A stretch of 64,000 bases of DNA from positions 62,001 to 126,000 of the forward strand of contig JABVXV010000096.1 of NCBI GenBank assembly GCA_013365325.1, in the 5' to 3' direction. This document shows positions 12,701 to 24,800 of this stretch, piece after piece (positions within the stretch are counted from its first letter, which is position 1; every line of letters starts with the position of its first letter). Source of the stretch: Dipetalonema caudispina. Taxonomy: Eukaryota > Nematoda > Chromadorea > Rhabditida > Onchocercidae. The notes below the pieces were generated by a model, which saw nothing but the letters and a program-made list of their open reading frames with translations, did no database searches and was not told the origin of the DNA. Made by a program: the position numbers and the translations under genes.

Positions 12701-15700
12701 TTTCTTTTTGTTTTGAGTACTTCTTTGAAAAAAATATTTCCGAAATTTTTATTTTAATGAATTTATTTTCAAATTTGATATAATGTACAAAATGGTATGG
12801 GTATTCGCTTTGAAAATTCGTTTCAATTGCTAGAAATGCTCATTTAATTCATGAAATTATTTAGTGAAGTGTAAAATGTTTGCCTGATATAAAAGAAAGA
12901 AAGAAAAAGCGAGAAAGAGACAGAGAGAGAGAGAGAGAGAAAAAAGGGAGGGAAGAAGAAAGAGAGAAAATATTCATTGCTCTGTCCTTTACGGTTTAGA
13001 CCACTTCATAATTCAATTCTATCAGTATACCTTTTCCTTTTCCTTCTCATATAATTTCATTCTTTTCCGATTTTCCTTACATTCCGGTTCATTTTGAAAA
13101 ATGTATGAAATTTTTGAAGAATATAAATATTAACACTTATTTATTTCAATGAAAGCATTAGTTTCTTTCTTTTTGTTTCAATAAATTAATTTTTAAATTT
13201 CATTGAGAAATTTAAATGATTGCTAAGAAATCTTCAAACTACATGATAATAATAAGTAATAAAACTGAAGAATCGATCTGTAATAAAATAAACATTATTA
13301 AATTATTCAAATTAACCTCAATCAATAAATCATTAAATTATTAAAATAATTCAGTAATAATATTTTATTCATTATTGGTAATACTTTTAATTCAATTTAA
13401 TAAAAAAAAAAAAAAATTTCCAAAAAGAAAAAAAAAAAAAGGAATTAACAAATACTTAGTATGATTACTTATAAAAGCATACTGTATTATTGTTATAATA
13501 ATTAATGTTGAAAATTAACACTTAATTTTCTAACCTAAAATTTCATTCTATAACTATAAATATACTTACATTTCATTGATATTTTTTATGCCCATAAATT
13601 TATAATGATGCAATTAATGAAATATTAACCTCTCTTCTTCTTCTTCTTCTCATTTAGGGGTCAAGAAAATATTAATGATATGATTCAATCCATTTTCATT
13701 CCATTCCCATTTCATTACTTCCAATCATTTTCATTCCTATCTAATTTCTTCATTAAAAAAATTTACCTAATGTATCTTTTCGAAGTAAACATACCATTTC
13801 TCTTCTTATGAAAAACCAGTTTATATCTTAAATATTTGCTGTAAGAATAATTTTTTTTTTTTTCTTTTTATTGTTCATTTTTCTCTTTTTCTCTTCCTTT
13901 TTGTTTGTAACTTCGTTTTTTTTTTTTTTGTCTCCTTTGAAAATTTTATTTTAGTTTTAATATTTTATTGAATTTTTTTTTTTTGTTTCATTTTGTTTCC
14001 GTTTTCTTTCTTCTTTTCATTTGTTCATACAGTAATGTTCATACAGTTTGTTCATACAGTAATTCATACAGTAATGATTGCGTAAAATTAGTTTCAAAAA
14101 AATACTTTTATGCACATATGAGAATTAATTTGTATCTTGAAAAATTTGTTTATTTTTCTTTTATTTTTTTTTTTCTAGAAATTTCAAACAAATGTTCATT
14201 ATTGCTATTTATTAAAATATTATCTTTTTTTTTCCCCTTTTTTTATTATTTGTAATTTAAAACTATTAATAGTTTAAAATAATTTAATTTATCTAATCGA
14301 ATATATAAAGAATAATTTTATTATCAGATTGTGATAAAGTGATTGAATGGGAAATGAAAATAAATTTCATTTCATTTCTATTATCAATTTTTTTATGTGT
14401 TATGTAGAAATTGAAAAAAAAAAAAGAGTGAAATATAGAAATAAAAGAAAAAAAAGAAAACCTTTCATACCATTTATATTAAAAAAAAAAAAAAAATGCA
14501 AAATCGAAAGACTTCAATTTTGACAGGAAATTTTTGATGCTATTTGTTGAATGCCTGCAAATAATTATTGTTACTGTAATTATTGTTGACGGAAATTTCT
14601 CCAATATTTATATTTGTAAATCATTTCCATAAGTAATTATTGCACACAGATTAATTGTCATTTAATTTAACCCTTACGGGTATAATACTGTCAGTGATGC
14701 ATTAAATTTGAAATATTTCATTAGCATAAAAAGGGAACGATAAAGCAAATAAGACGTTGAAATAATAATAGGACAGATAGTAAAAGTATAATTAAATTGG
14801 AACAATAAAAGATAAAAATAATAAACTTTTTAGGCTATCTCTTTGAAATTTACTAATTTCCTGACAGTTTGTAGTAGATAATTCTTAATTTTTGTCACAA
14901 TATTCATTCTAAATTATTGTATGATTTGTTCATTCATTATTAAATATCATCCTAATATTTATGAATTAATTCTAAATTTCACATCATCAAATAAACTAAT
15001 TTTAGACTATTGATCAGTTAATGGAGTGATATTTGATAGTAAGTTAAGGTAGAAAAAAGGCAAAATAAAAATGGCTTTATTGATAAATTAGCTTAATGTA
15101 AGTAAAACTTTTTTTTGGTTTACGCTTTCCTTACGTATAATAATTGTAGTATAAGAAAGAAAATACTTAAATTTGAGTAATTATAATTGGAATAGTTAAT
15201 TATTCATAATTTTTAAAATGATTTGGTTAAAAAGCATAATAATTATTATAAACTAAATTTGAAATAGATAACAAACAACAAATATTTACAATAAAATTAG
15301 GTAAAAAAAGGGAAGAAAAGAAAGGACAAAGAAAAAAAAAAATATTCCCTTCCTTTCTTTCTTTCTTTTTCCCTCCCTTCTTCCCTTTTTTTATCTTTTG
15401 CTTATCATTTTAAACTATTTAACTATTCCATATATTCATCATTCATTTGATCATAAAGAGCTGTCAAAAAAAAAAAGAGAGAGAAAAAAGAAAAACTAAT
15501 TTTTACAACAATATGATATATTCGAATTGGAAACAAAAATTATGAAATGAAGTAATTATATTACAAACAATTATTTTTTTTACTGCTTATCAATTTTTTT
15601 TTTCCTTTTTCTTTTCATTTTCCTTTTAAAGCTTAATCATCTTTAGCTATTATTTATTTCAAATATAAATATTTAATCAAATTTATATCCGATAAATATA

Positions 15701-15705
15701 TATTT

Positions 15706-15738
<33 letters not shown>

Positions 15739-16030
15739 TCATTTTTTTTTTTTTTTTAGATAAAAAAAAAAAAATTTTTTTCTATTTTTTATTTTTAATA
15801 GAAAAAAAAAAAAGATGAAATTATTGAAACTTCGTCTTTTTTCGATATTATATTTAATTTGTAAGAGAATGAAAAGAAGAAATGAGCAAAAATGATAATA
15901 AATAATGGAACAAAAAAAAGGTATAATTTAACAAAAGTTCACAGAAAGGTAATCTGATAGGAGAAGTGAAATTTTTGTATCGTATCGATCTCAATGATTA
16001 ATTACATTCACACCCAAGTACATATGTCTA
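6789..16030. other. Long AT-rich intergenic stretch with no gene recognised
   Basis: About 9 kb dominated by A/T homopolymers and low-complexity tracts. Open frames such as 7476-7670, 10811-11032 and 13968-14255 are rich in F, I, L, K and N and have no splice-bounded, protein-like composition. A GA-rich microsatellite lies at 12911-12940. I could not find an RNA gene by eye. Confidence 0.4.
12911..12940. repeat. GA-rich microsatellite
   Basis: A purine tract whose right half (about 12922-12940) is uninterrupted GA dinucleotide, preceded by degenerate GA/GAA and set in a longer purine stretch. Confidence 0.8.
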
Positions 16031-16086
16031 ACACATACACACATACACACACACACATACACACACACATACACACATACACATAT
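16031..16086. repeat. AC/ACAT microsatellite
   Basis: Alternating acac and acat units run for about 55 bases, flanked by atatat. Confidence 0.9.
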
Positions 16087-16254
16087 AATATATATGTAAT
16101 GTATATACTTCAAATTTTCAGAATAGTATGGCATTGAATGGAATTAGCATTTGGCAGTTACTCCTTTCCATCATTTCTCATTTTCCTCAACTTCAATACG
16201 ATGATAGAAATTGATGACAGTGGTTGTGATTGCTAATGTAACGTTAATAATGGC

Positions 16255-17000
16255 TGTAATGATGATGATGATATATTTGTGGTGATAGTAATGATGTTGA
16301 TTGAATAGTGGGATAGTGATAATGTCGATGACAGTGATAATGGTAGTAATAATGATGATGATGATGATGATATATCTGTGGTGATAGTAATGATGTTGAT
16401 TGAATAATGGGATAGTGATAATGTCGATGACAGTGATAATAGCAACGATGATGGTAGTAATAATGATGATGATGATATATCTGTGATGATAGTAATGATG
16501 TTGATTGAATAATAGGGTAGTGATAATGTTGATGACAGTGATAATAGTAAGGTTGGTGGTAATAATAATGATAATGATGATGATGATGATAGTGATAATA
16601 GCAGCAGCGATGGTAACGATGACGATGACAGTGATGCTGATAGTGATAATGTTTCTTGTGATGATGGTGATGATGATGATGATAACAGTGATGCTAATAG
16701 TGATATGTTAATTGTGATGATAATGGTGATGATGATAATGACAGTGATAATAGCAACAATGATGACAATGATGATGATGATGATGACAGTAGTGCTGATA
16801 GTGATAATGTTTCTTGTGATGATGGTGATGATGATGATGGTGATGATGATAACAGTGATGCTAATAGTGATATTTCGATTGTGATGATAATGGTGATGAT
16901 GATAATGACAGTGATAATAGCAAAAATGATGACAATGATGATGATGATGATGATAGTAGTACTGATAGTGATAATGTTGATTGTGATGATGATAATGTTA
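16255..17000. repeat. Degenerate GAT-rich tandem repeat field
   Basis: Roughly 750 bases of GAT/AAT/AGT trinucleotides with a higher-order structure. The left part (about 16255-16560) has three copies of a unit of about 90-115 bases that contains gtgatagtaatgatgttgat. The right part (about 16590-16990) has two copies of a unit of about 167 bases; for instance attgtgatga begins at 16711 and again at 16878. One + frame looks Asp/Ser/Asn-rich in places, but it drifts to a Met/Val/Ile frame within each copy, so no single frame codes through it. I read it as satellite-like DNA and not as an acidic protein. Confidence 0.85.
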
Positions 17001-17001
17001 G

Positions 17002-17106
17002 TTACGATGGCCGAGTGAGGTCGTAAATTTTTCTTTCATCTTCCTCTTTAGCTTCTTGATCAAATTTGTCGATAACATTTGTCCATAGTAAATTGATAGT
17101 TAGATA
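17002..17106 (-). other. Candidate minus-strand exon with protein-like composition
   Basis: Reading the minus strand, an acceptor (AAATAG, complement of 17107-17108 and beyond) is followed in phase 0 by 34 codons and TAA. The frame includes NVIDKFDQEAKEEDERKIYD and ends LTRPS. The acidic, Lys/Glu-rich composition is unlike random AT-rich frames nearby. A possible donor (GTAACT) overlaps the stop, so it could instead be an internal exon. A second protein-like patch (HRLIEENQTDPSKLL) lies near 17490-17545 on the same strand, but I could not join the two in phase. It may be an exon of an unseen gene or a decayed gene. Confidence 0.3.
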
Positions 17107-17114
17107 CTATTTTA

Positions 17115-18370
17115 TTTCTTATATGCAACAGTTTGAAAGAAAAAAATCAATATTTAAATCTGAGAAAAAAAAATAAGTTTAAAATAGATGACATTATGTT
17201 ACATGTAATCCTATAAATTTAGTAATAAGATGAATTCTATATTTTTTGATTTAATTTCAAAAAATTTAATCTAAACTTTTACATGTTCATTCTTCACCAA
17301 TATTTAAGCTTATAATTCTTTGAATTTTTTTCAGTATTATTACACAAATATGTTAATACTGCTGATATTTTCAATCGAATATCCGTTTAATCCGCTTAGT
17401 CTTAAGCTTAAGCCTAGTTTATTCGTAATATAAATTCTCTCTGTCGTTCGTTTTGTTACGAATAACATATGATATTCACCTTGTGCTATGTTATAACAGC
17501 TTGGATGGATCAGTTTGATTTTCCTCAATTAATCTATGGTTTCCATTCGTGCTATACTAATTTATTCCTAATTTAATTTCCAAATTTTAGGTAATAAAAA
17601 ATTTTAAGTGCTACTTTATTGTACATTTCTTTTCGTTTTTTTTTTTTTTTTTTTTTTGAGGAAACATTAAAGGAACAATGATCCAATTAGAGCAACTCGT
17701 TGCTTTCGTTGTATGATTTATTTTTAAATGAAATGAAACAGTTTAATAATAGTTGATATTATTAAATTTTTCTTCAGCAAATAGCTGATACATTTACCGA
17801 ATAGTTTCAGGTAATTCGGGTAATATCTGATGTTTTAAATTCAACTAGAAATGCATAATCAATAGAATAATTGACTGTTTTGGTAAATTATTCGAATTAT
17901 TTATGTTTTTATAGGTTAAGATTATGATATATGTATGTCCCTTATGATTATGAATCATACTTCAATAATTTCAATATTTTTCTGTTTGCTACTTCCTGAA
18001 AATATACTTTTTGTCCCGAAGAAAACAATTTTTGTCATGCTATTATTAATTCAATCGTGGAAAAAAAAAAAATTTGTCATTTATTTGGAATGTAGTTCCG
18101 AAACTAAAAGTAATTTACAAAATATCAGCGAATTCCGGGAAAAAAAAAAATTTTCCATCAATTTTGCTACGATTCTTTAATTGTCAAAAATTTTTCATTC
18201 CAAACATTTTTCCATCAGTTTCCTATCAGATTACTCCATGATCGATTTATCATTAACAAAAAATTTCCAATAATACTACAAATTTCTGTAAAGGATTTAT
18301 TAGCTATTATGGTAAGATTAACGTATTAGTGCAATGATCAATTTTCTGCTTTTAATAGACTTTATGCTTT
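17115..18370. other. AT-rich region upstream of the polyQ gene
   Basis: No complete gene is supported. The minus strand at 17340-17550 has patches of less AT-biased sequence, and the + frame at 17935-18180 is not convincing. A poly-T tract lies near 17637-17657. Confidence 0.35.
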
Positions 18371-18376
18371 TGTTTC

Positions 18377-18378
18377 AG
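18377..18378 (+). promoter_or_regulatory. Strong acceptor before the polyQ gene (spliced leader or 5'UTR intron)
   Basis: The sequence gcttttgtttcag ends at 18378, 110 bases before the start codon at 18489. It matches the nematode TTTCAG acceptor consensus. Spliced-leader addition is the simplest reading; a 5' exon further upstream cannot be excluded. Confidence 0.4.
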
Positions 18379-18488
18379 ATTTCTTAATTTTCATTTGATA
18401 CTGGTATTATAACAATATATGCGGGACTATATCATTGCTTGATATTTGATATTTTCTGAAATTTCGCGGAATTTCTCTCACAAAAATC

Positions 18489-18789
18489 ATGTCATTGGAT
18501 GATGATATTCCTTCTACGAAAAATTCATCCATATTTCTATCATTATTTTCGAGAAAAAAACGAATAAATAGGAGTATTACGGAATCATCGGATGATAATA
18601 AAAAGATTACTTCTCCTTCTAATGCACGATTTTTAACAAACGGAAAAACTAACAGTAATACAAATATTACTCATACCAATGGTTATAATAATTTGGAAAA
18701 TTCGGAAATGTCGATGATACCATTAGAACTGGCAAGTACAAGTTGGGCCAAAGAATTTCCATTATCACAACCGTCAATAGTCCAACAGC

Positions 18790-18826
<37 letters not shown>

Positions 18827-21800
18827 GCAAGAACAACAGCAGCAATATAAACCATTAGAAACTGATTTCACGTCTACCGATTACAAACAGTGTTATAAAA
18901 ATTCTCGTATGCAAGAGCATATAAGTACCGAGAATTCGTTACAATCAAAATCGGATATTTTCTCGAATGCTCGTTCACGAAGCGAAAGTCGAAGTATGAT
19001 TGGAAGAAGTCCGGTATTATTGATGCCAAAAAAGGCTTATTCAGTTGCTTCAATGAATTATTCAGATCCGGTATATCTTATGGAAGCATTGGAAACTTTA
19101 GCTGATACTCAACCTCGGGTAGCTCGTTCAATTCCAAAACATGCGATTATTGATACCAGCAATTTTGCTGCACGATCATTGGATAATTGTCTTTTTGATG
19201 CAAAAGTATACGATGCAATGCTTCATGATTCTCTTAAGGTTTCTATTTTTACACTGCTAAATATTTCATAATTTTCAAAAATTTCTTTACATATTATCAA
19301 ATGGAAATTATTGCATTACAAAATTGAAAATTGATGGAAATGAAAGTGTGAAGTAAAATGGTAATTAAATTACTTTTGAATTCAAATTGATTGCGAAGTA
19401 TTGTCCTTTTTCTCCCATGATAATACAAATGAATAAATGAACCAATAATAATGCAATTCATTTTTTGACTAATTTATGAAAATCTATGATTTTCTATCCA
19501 AACTAATTTATTTATTAAAATTTACGAATGATTGAATTTTAAGATAGATTTATTTGAAATATATACATCATAGCTGACCATCATATTTCACAAGGGAAGA
19601 ATATTTGACAAATGGCTAGCACCAGATGGGAATCGTTTGTAATGTTATAAAATATCTCCTCAATGCTCATCAATTTCAATTAATTACATTTAACAGCCAA
19701 TTTGCGCATGTAAACTAGAAGCTAAGCTTATTTAAACCAGATGGATTATTATTTTTTTTTTTTAAATCTCATTTAAGCTACGAAAATTTCATTCGTATCT
19801 AACTTAAAGCTTACATATAAATCTTTTATTTGAATTATTCGAAATCAATAAAAATTCCTATTTACCTCTAATTGCTATTCTCAAGTTTCCTATTTTTAAT
19901 AGTCTGTTCTTTGTTTTAACTTATTGCTTAAATTATGCAAATTTTGCATTTACTACTTCTCCTCCAAAATTATCTTCCATTCTCATAAAATTCCAATATT
20001 TTGCCTTTATTATTGGCTATTGGAATGAAGAAATTCAAATCATTTTATCCTTAAAATAAAAATACATCAATATGATTACTTTATTAATTATTTTGTCTTT
20101 TCGATTGCTTATAATTCCAATTAACTGATCAAACAAAAAGTTGCTTCCATTAATTTGCTAATTATTATTTATTTACTTATGGGAATTATCTTAACCTCAT
20201 TGTATTACTTTTCGTACGATATATGAAAATTTGCTAAGAAATGTGATAAGTTAGATAGAAATTAATTCAAACTTCTTGGACAAATTAGTAGTTACCTATT
20301 TTCCTTTCTTGATCAGCTTATCATTTATTATTTACAATTATTGCGCCTTTTTTTTTTTTTTTTTTGATTTGGTTCAAATCCGTGTTGATAATGTATTTTA
20401 GACTTATCAAATATCGTTGACAGAGTCACTTTTTTGTTACTTTCCAATAAAATTTTGCATATCGCTCAAAATTTCTGTAATTTGATGTTTTTGATGTAAA
20501 ATTTAGGCTGTGAATTTTGATTATATTATTGTGGTAAATTTTGATATTATAATTTTAATATTAATATTATATATTATTTACTTTATTAGCATATAATTAT
20601 CGCTTACTACTAGTCGTTGAATTAGTATAATGTAAGTGATATAGATATTTATGAATTAGTAATATTTGCTTTGATTATGAAATGAGTCCAAGAGTACTTT
20701 TCTCAGCAGCCAAAAGCTAATCTATCAATTTTGACTTGGCTTATTTACTTGCATTCAAAATATCAACCACATATGTTCCATCCGATCAATCATTTTATTA
20801 CTACCATGAACTTTATGACAGATTGTAGTATTAAAGCTTTTAAATTGTTACAAGCAAATTAGTTAAAATAAATGAAAACAATCATTAAATAGAATTATTT
20901 GTTAATATTTTTGTCGACACATTAAAATTTTTACTAATAAAATAAATATGTTTTATTTGATCTTTTTAACAGAAATAAATGAACCAAAAAAATTTCTCAA
21001 AAAGTATTGAATGAAAAAACGAAAGTATTACCAAAATTTATGCTAGAAAAAATTAATTTAACCAAGTCAATAATTAATTAATTGGACTTCTATTAAATAA
21101 AACTTCCTAAAACAAATGAAAAATTCGTTTTCTTTTCTTTTTTTTTTTTTTTTTTTTTTTTTGAAATTTTACCATTTCTCACTACAATTACATTTTTCAT
21201 TATTTGTAAAATTTTTCTTTGGATTTTCTTTTTCTAATTGTAACAGTAGCTGTTTTTTTTTTTTTTTTGTCTTAATTACGGATATCAGGAAGGAAAAAAA
21301 AAGATTCCCGACTTATTCCGGAATCCCGAATTTTATGTTATTCCAAAATGATTCTATTCGCTTTCCGAATCGATTCTCTTTATTGTACCTTTTTTTGTTT
21401 CAACTTTATTGCTACGTAAAGTAGTATGAGCGGGTAAGAAAACGAAAAAGTTCATCCGGAATTGATATCATTACTGTAAAATATATAAAATATGAAATCG
21501 GAATTTGAAAACCTATAAAGTCTAAAATAGTTTAATAATTTTCCATCAAAACATTAATTATTTTTCTCACTAAATGGATCAATTTGAATATGTTGCATCA
21601 AATTAAACTTATAATTTAAAGTAAATAAATGAATAAAAAAGATTTATATCTTCAACTATTTATAAGTTAATTAATTATTTTTTATGTCCGTTATTTTTCC
21701 TTATTTGTTTTTCGTGTTTTTTTTTTTTCATAAAATAACTTCGTTTTTCTCTTTCCTGTTGCTTTTTGATATATTATAATTATCGTTACTAAATAATTGA

Positions 21801-24800
21801 CTAATTAATAATCGATAATATGTTAGATCGGTTATTATTACTGATATTAAATATAATTAACCCTCTTTTATACAGTGAAGTATTTTGATAATTGATCTTA
21901 TTAGTACTAAAAAAAATATATATATATATATTGGACAGGCATCGTTCCTATTTGATGGATAATATTCTTCATTTCATCGATCGATGTTGTAAATACGACA
22001 ATGACTACGACTAATACCTCTTTCTTCCCTCCTTCTGTCCTTGTAGCTTTTTGATGAATGATTTATTGGTCGTTTTAATCGAATCCACTCGATCCATCTT
22101 TTTTTTCTTCACCTTTCAATCGCACCTTATAAAATGGAGCCAAAACTAAATGAAATGTGCTAAATGCATCCATCCCTTTAATTGCCTCTTTTTCCGACGA
22201 AAAATTCATTCTTCATTTGTATTTGTATATTCAAAATAAAATTCTTATTTTTCGAGGGAAAAAAAAATTCAAATTTTAAAAGGATAAAAGTTTATTTTTT
22301 TTTTCAAATTTATTAATCAAAAAAATTCTAAAAAAAAAATTTTCGAAGGAAAAAGATTTTTTTTTTTTTTTCGAAAAAAATAATTTTTTTCCATTAATAA
22401 TCAAATTCGTTTTCAATATGAAAAAAATTCTTCTTTTAAAAAGCAAAATTTCAAATTTCTCAAAATTTTTTTGACTGTTACTTTAAAAAAAAAAAAAAAA
22501 AAAAAGCACAAATGAATTTTACAATATATCATAAATTCTTCTTGTTGTACATCGAAGAAGAAGGACAACCGATCTCATAAAATTCAAATTTCTCAGCATC
22601 GTTTAATTGTTGAAAAAAAAAAAAAAAAAGTAGAAATGAGTGAATTTTATTACATACTACAAATTCATCATCATCTTATTCTTCTTATGCGTATTGGAAG
22701 AAAGGAATGTTTGTTAATTTTAAATTTTACAAAGTTCATATTTTTTGATTGCTGATAGAAAAAATTTCCCAAAATTTGAAAATAAATCATAAAATCAATA
22801 ATAGCACAAAATAAATAAAATTTTTTTGATAAAATATTTTTTCATCATTATCCTCCAATTACTAATTTGAATAGTGTAAAAGAAGTTAAATTGGTCTAAT
22901 CGGAAGTAAAATAAGTAATCATATTATGATTTTAATAGCTTTTCAGGATAGCCATCTTATTCGATTTTGTTCACTTCAAAATGTTGCATATATTTTTAAA
23001 AAGAATTTTTCTTTCCTCATTTCGTTGCTAAAAAAAGAAAAACTTTTGCTATGCAAACAATTGATATCATACTTTAAAGCTTTGATACTGTAATTAGAAG
23101 TAATTTTAGTCTTACATTGTTTACAAAAAGTTTAATTTCAGGTTTAATAAAATGAAAACGAAAAAAAAAAAAGGAATGAAAATCTTTGAAACAACTATCA
23201 TCACACTTAATTTTATTGCCAGAAATTATTCTGTTATGCATTTATCTATCATGAAATATTCATAAATTTGTCAATAAAGCTTATGATTTGTAATAATGCA
23301 TAGAGTAAAAAAATATAGCTTAAAATTTTTATTATTTAATACTAATCAATTTAAGTATGTAAAAGTTTTGAACAAAAATCTGATGCAGAAAAGAAAATTC
23401 AATTTAAAGTTTAAATTTCAAATTTACTAAAGTGAAATTTTTACATAAATTGTTAAATACTCAATTCTGATCATCCATTAACATTTCTTTTTGTGAAGAA
23501 AAAAAAAAAAGAGATTCATTTCATTTTTTTTGAAAACATTTCTCATTTTCTCTTTCTCTCATTTGTATTTTTGTTTCGTTTCATTTTTCCTTTTTCAAAG
23601 CATAATTTGCAAAATGAGCTTGGAAATTATTTTTAAAAATTAAAAAAATTTTTTCATTTTCAATGAAATTTAATTTAATGAAGAGAAAAAAAAAACTTCT
23701 AGAAATATAAATTATCTTCCCTTTCGTATATAAAATATGCAGAATTTCTTTAACAAAAAATTACTAGACGAAAGGAAAATGTACAAAAGAAATATTAATT
23801 TAAAAAAAAAAAAAATTTAAACAATCAGAAAATGCACGACAAGAAATTTTTCAACTTTTCAAAAATTCTCACAGCGTTACGAGTTTTGCTAGGAAGTTGC
23901 TACGATAATATTTAGCAAGAACAACTGAGATATCTAAATTAGTAAGATGCAAATTATTTAAATTTAAAGTTAAAATTCTTAAGTTGAAAGTATTGAAAAC
24001 TATTGAGAAAGTTGAAACAAACTTTACGAAAATTCAATTTAAATTGACGAACTTTTCGCTTTTTTCTTTTTGTAAATTTAAACTTCAAAATAATTTTTCA
24101 ATTCTATTAATGTTTGAATGAATTGTACTTTAGTAAGAATTTCAGTAATTCATATATTAGTCACTAGCAGCATTATTCGATATTCTTTGGAATGCGATAA
24201 GGATTTCCTTTTAGGTTATTTGATTATTTTGATAAATTAAGCTTAACATTTGCTATTAGCAATAATTTTAGAATATCAATTGATTCTTAAATTAAGTTTT
24301 CGACAAATTTCATAGATCCAATTTAATTTCTTCATTAAAACATTAAATGAACATAAACAAATATTTTTAAATTTTCCTTTTAGACAATTCTTCTCCAAAT
24401 TAAAATGAACAACTTTACTTACCAAATTAACAACTTTTATGAGGCAATTATTTTAATGGATATTTGCAAAAATTTTTTTTTTTATCTATTTCCTATTCAT
24501 TCTCCGCCTCACTACACCGCTTTTCTCGTCATTTGAATTACTTTTCATAATGTGATAATAGGATTTTTTGCTGATGAAAATTTGCATTTCGTTAATATTT
24601 TACAAAATTACTTCAATTTCATAAACTCATTTCAAATATCATTCTTCTTTTCTCATTCTCCCAGTCCTCCTACCTTTTCCCTCTCTCCCTCTCTCTCTCT
24701 CTCTCTGTTTCTTTTTTCTTTTAATATAGTAAATAATAAACAACTAAATAACAAAAAAGCGGAAACTATAAATCATCTGAGAAGGAAAAAAAAAAAAAAA

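Noticed and set aside
16233..16711. Ser/Leu/Ile-rich minus frame and Met/Val/Ile-rich plus frame through the GAT repeats
   Set aside because: Simple-repeat translation; the apparent acidic frame shifts within each repeat copy, so no frame is conserved.
6003..18488. Possible bacterial (Wolbachia) insertions or transposons in the gene-poor DNA
   Set aside because: I saw no long prokaryotic-type frames, terminal inverted repeats or transposase-like motifs. Only a database search could exclude short fragments.
18667..18871. Minus-strand Val-rich and Cys-rich frames
   Set aside because: They are the antisense of the polyglutamine tract in a well-supported plus-strand exon.
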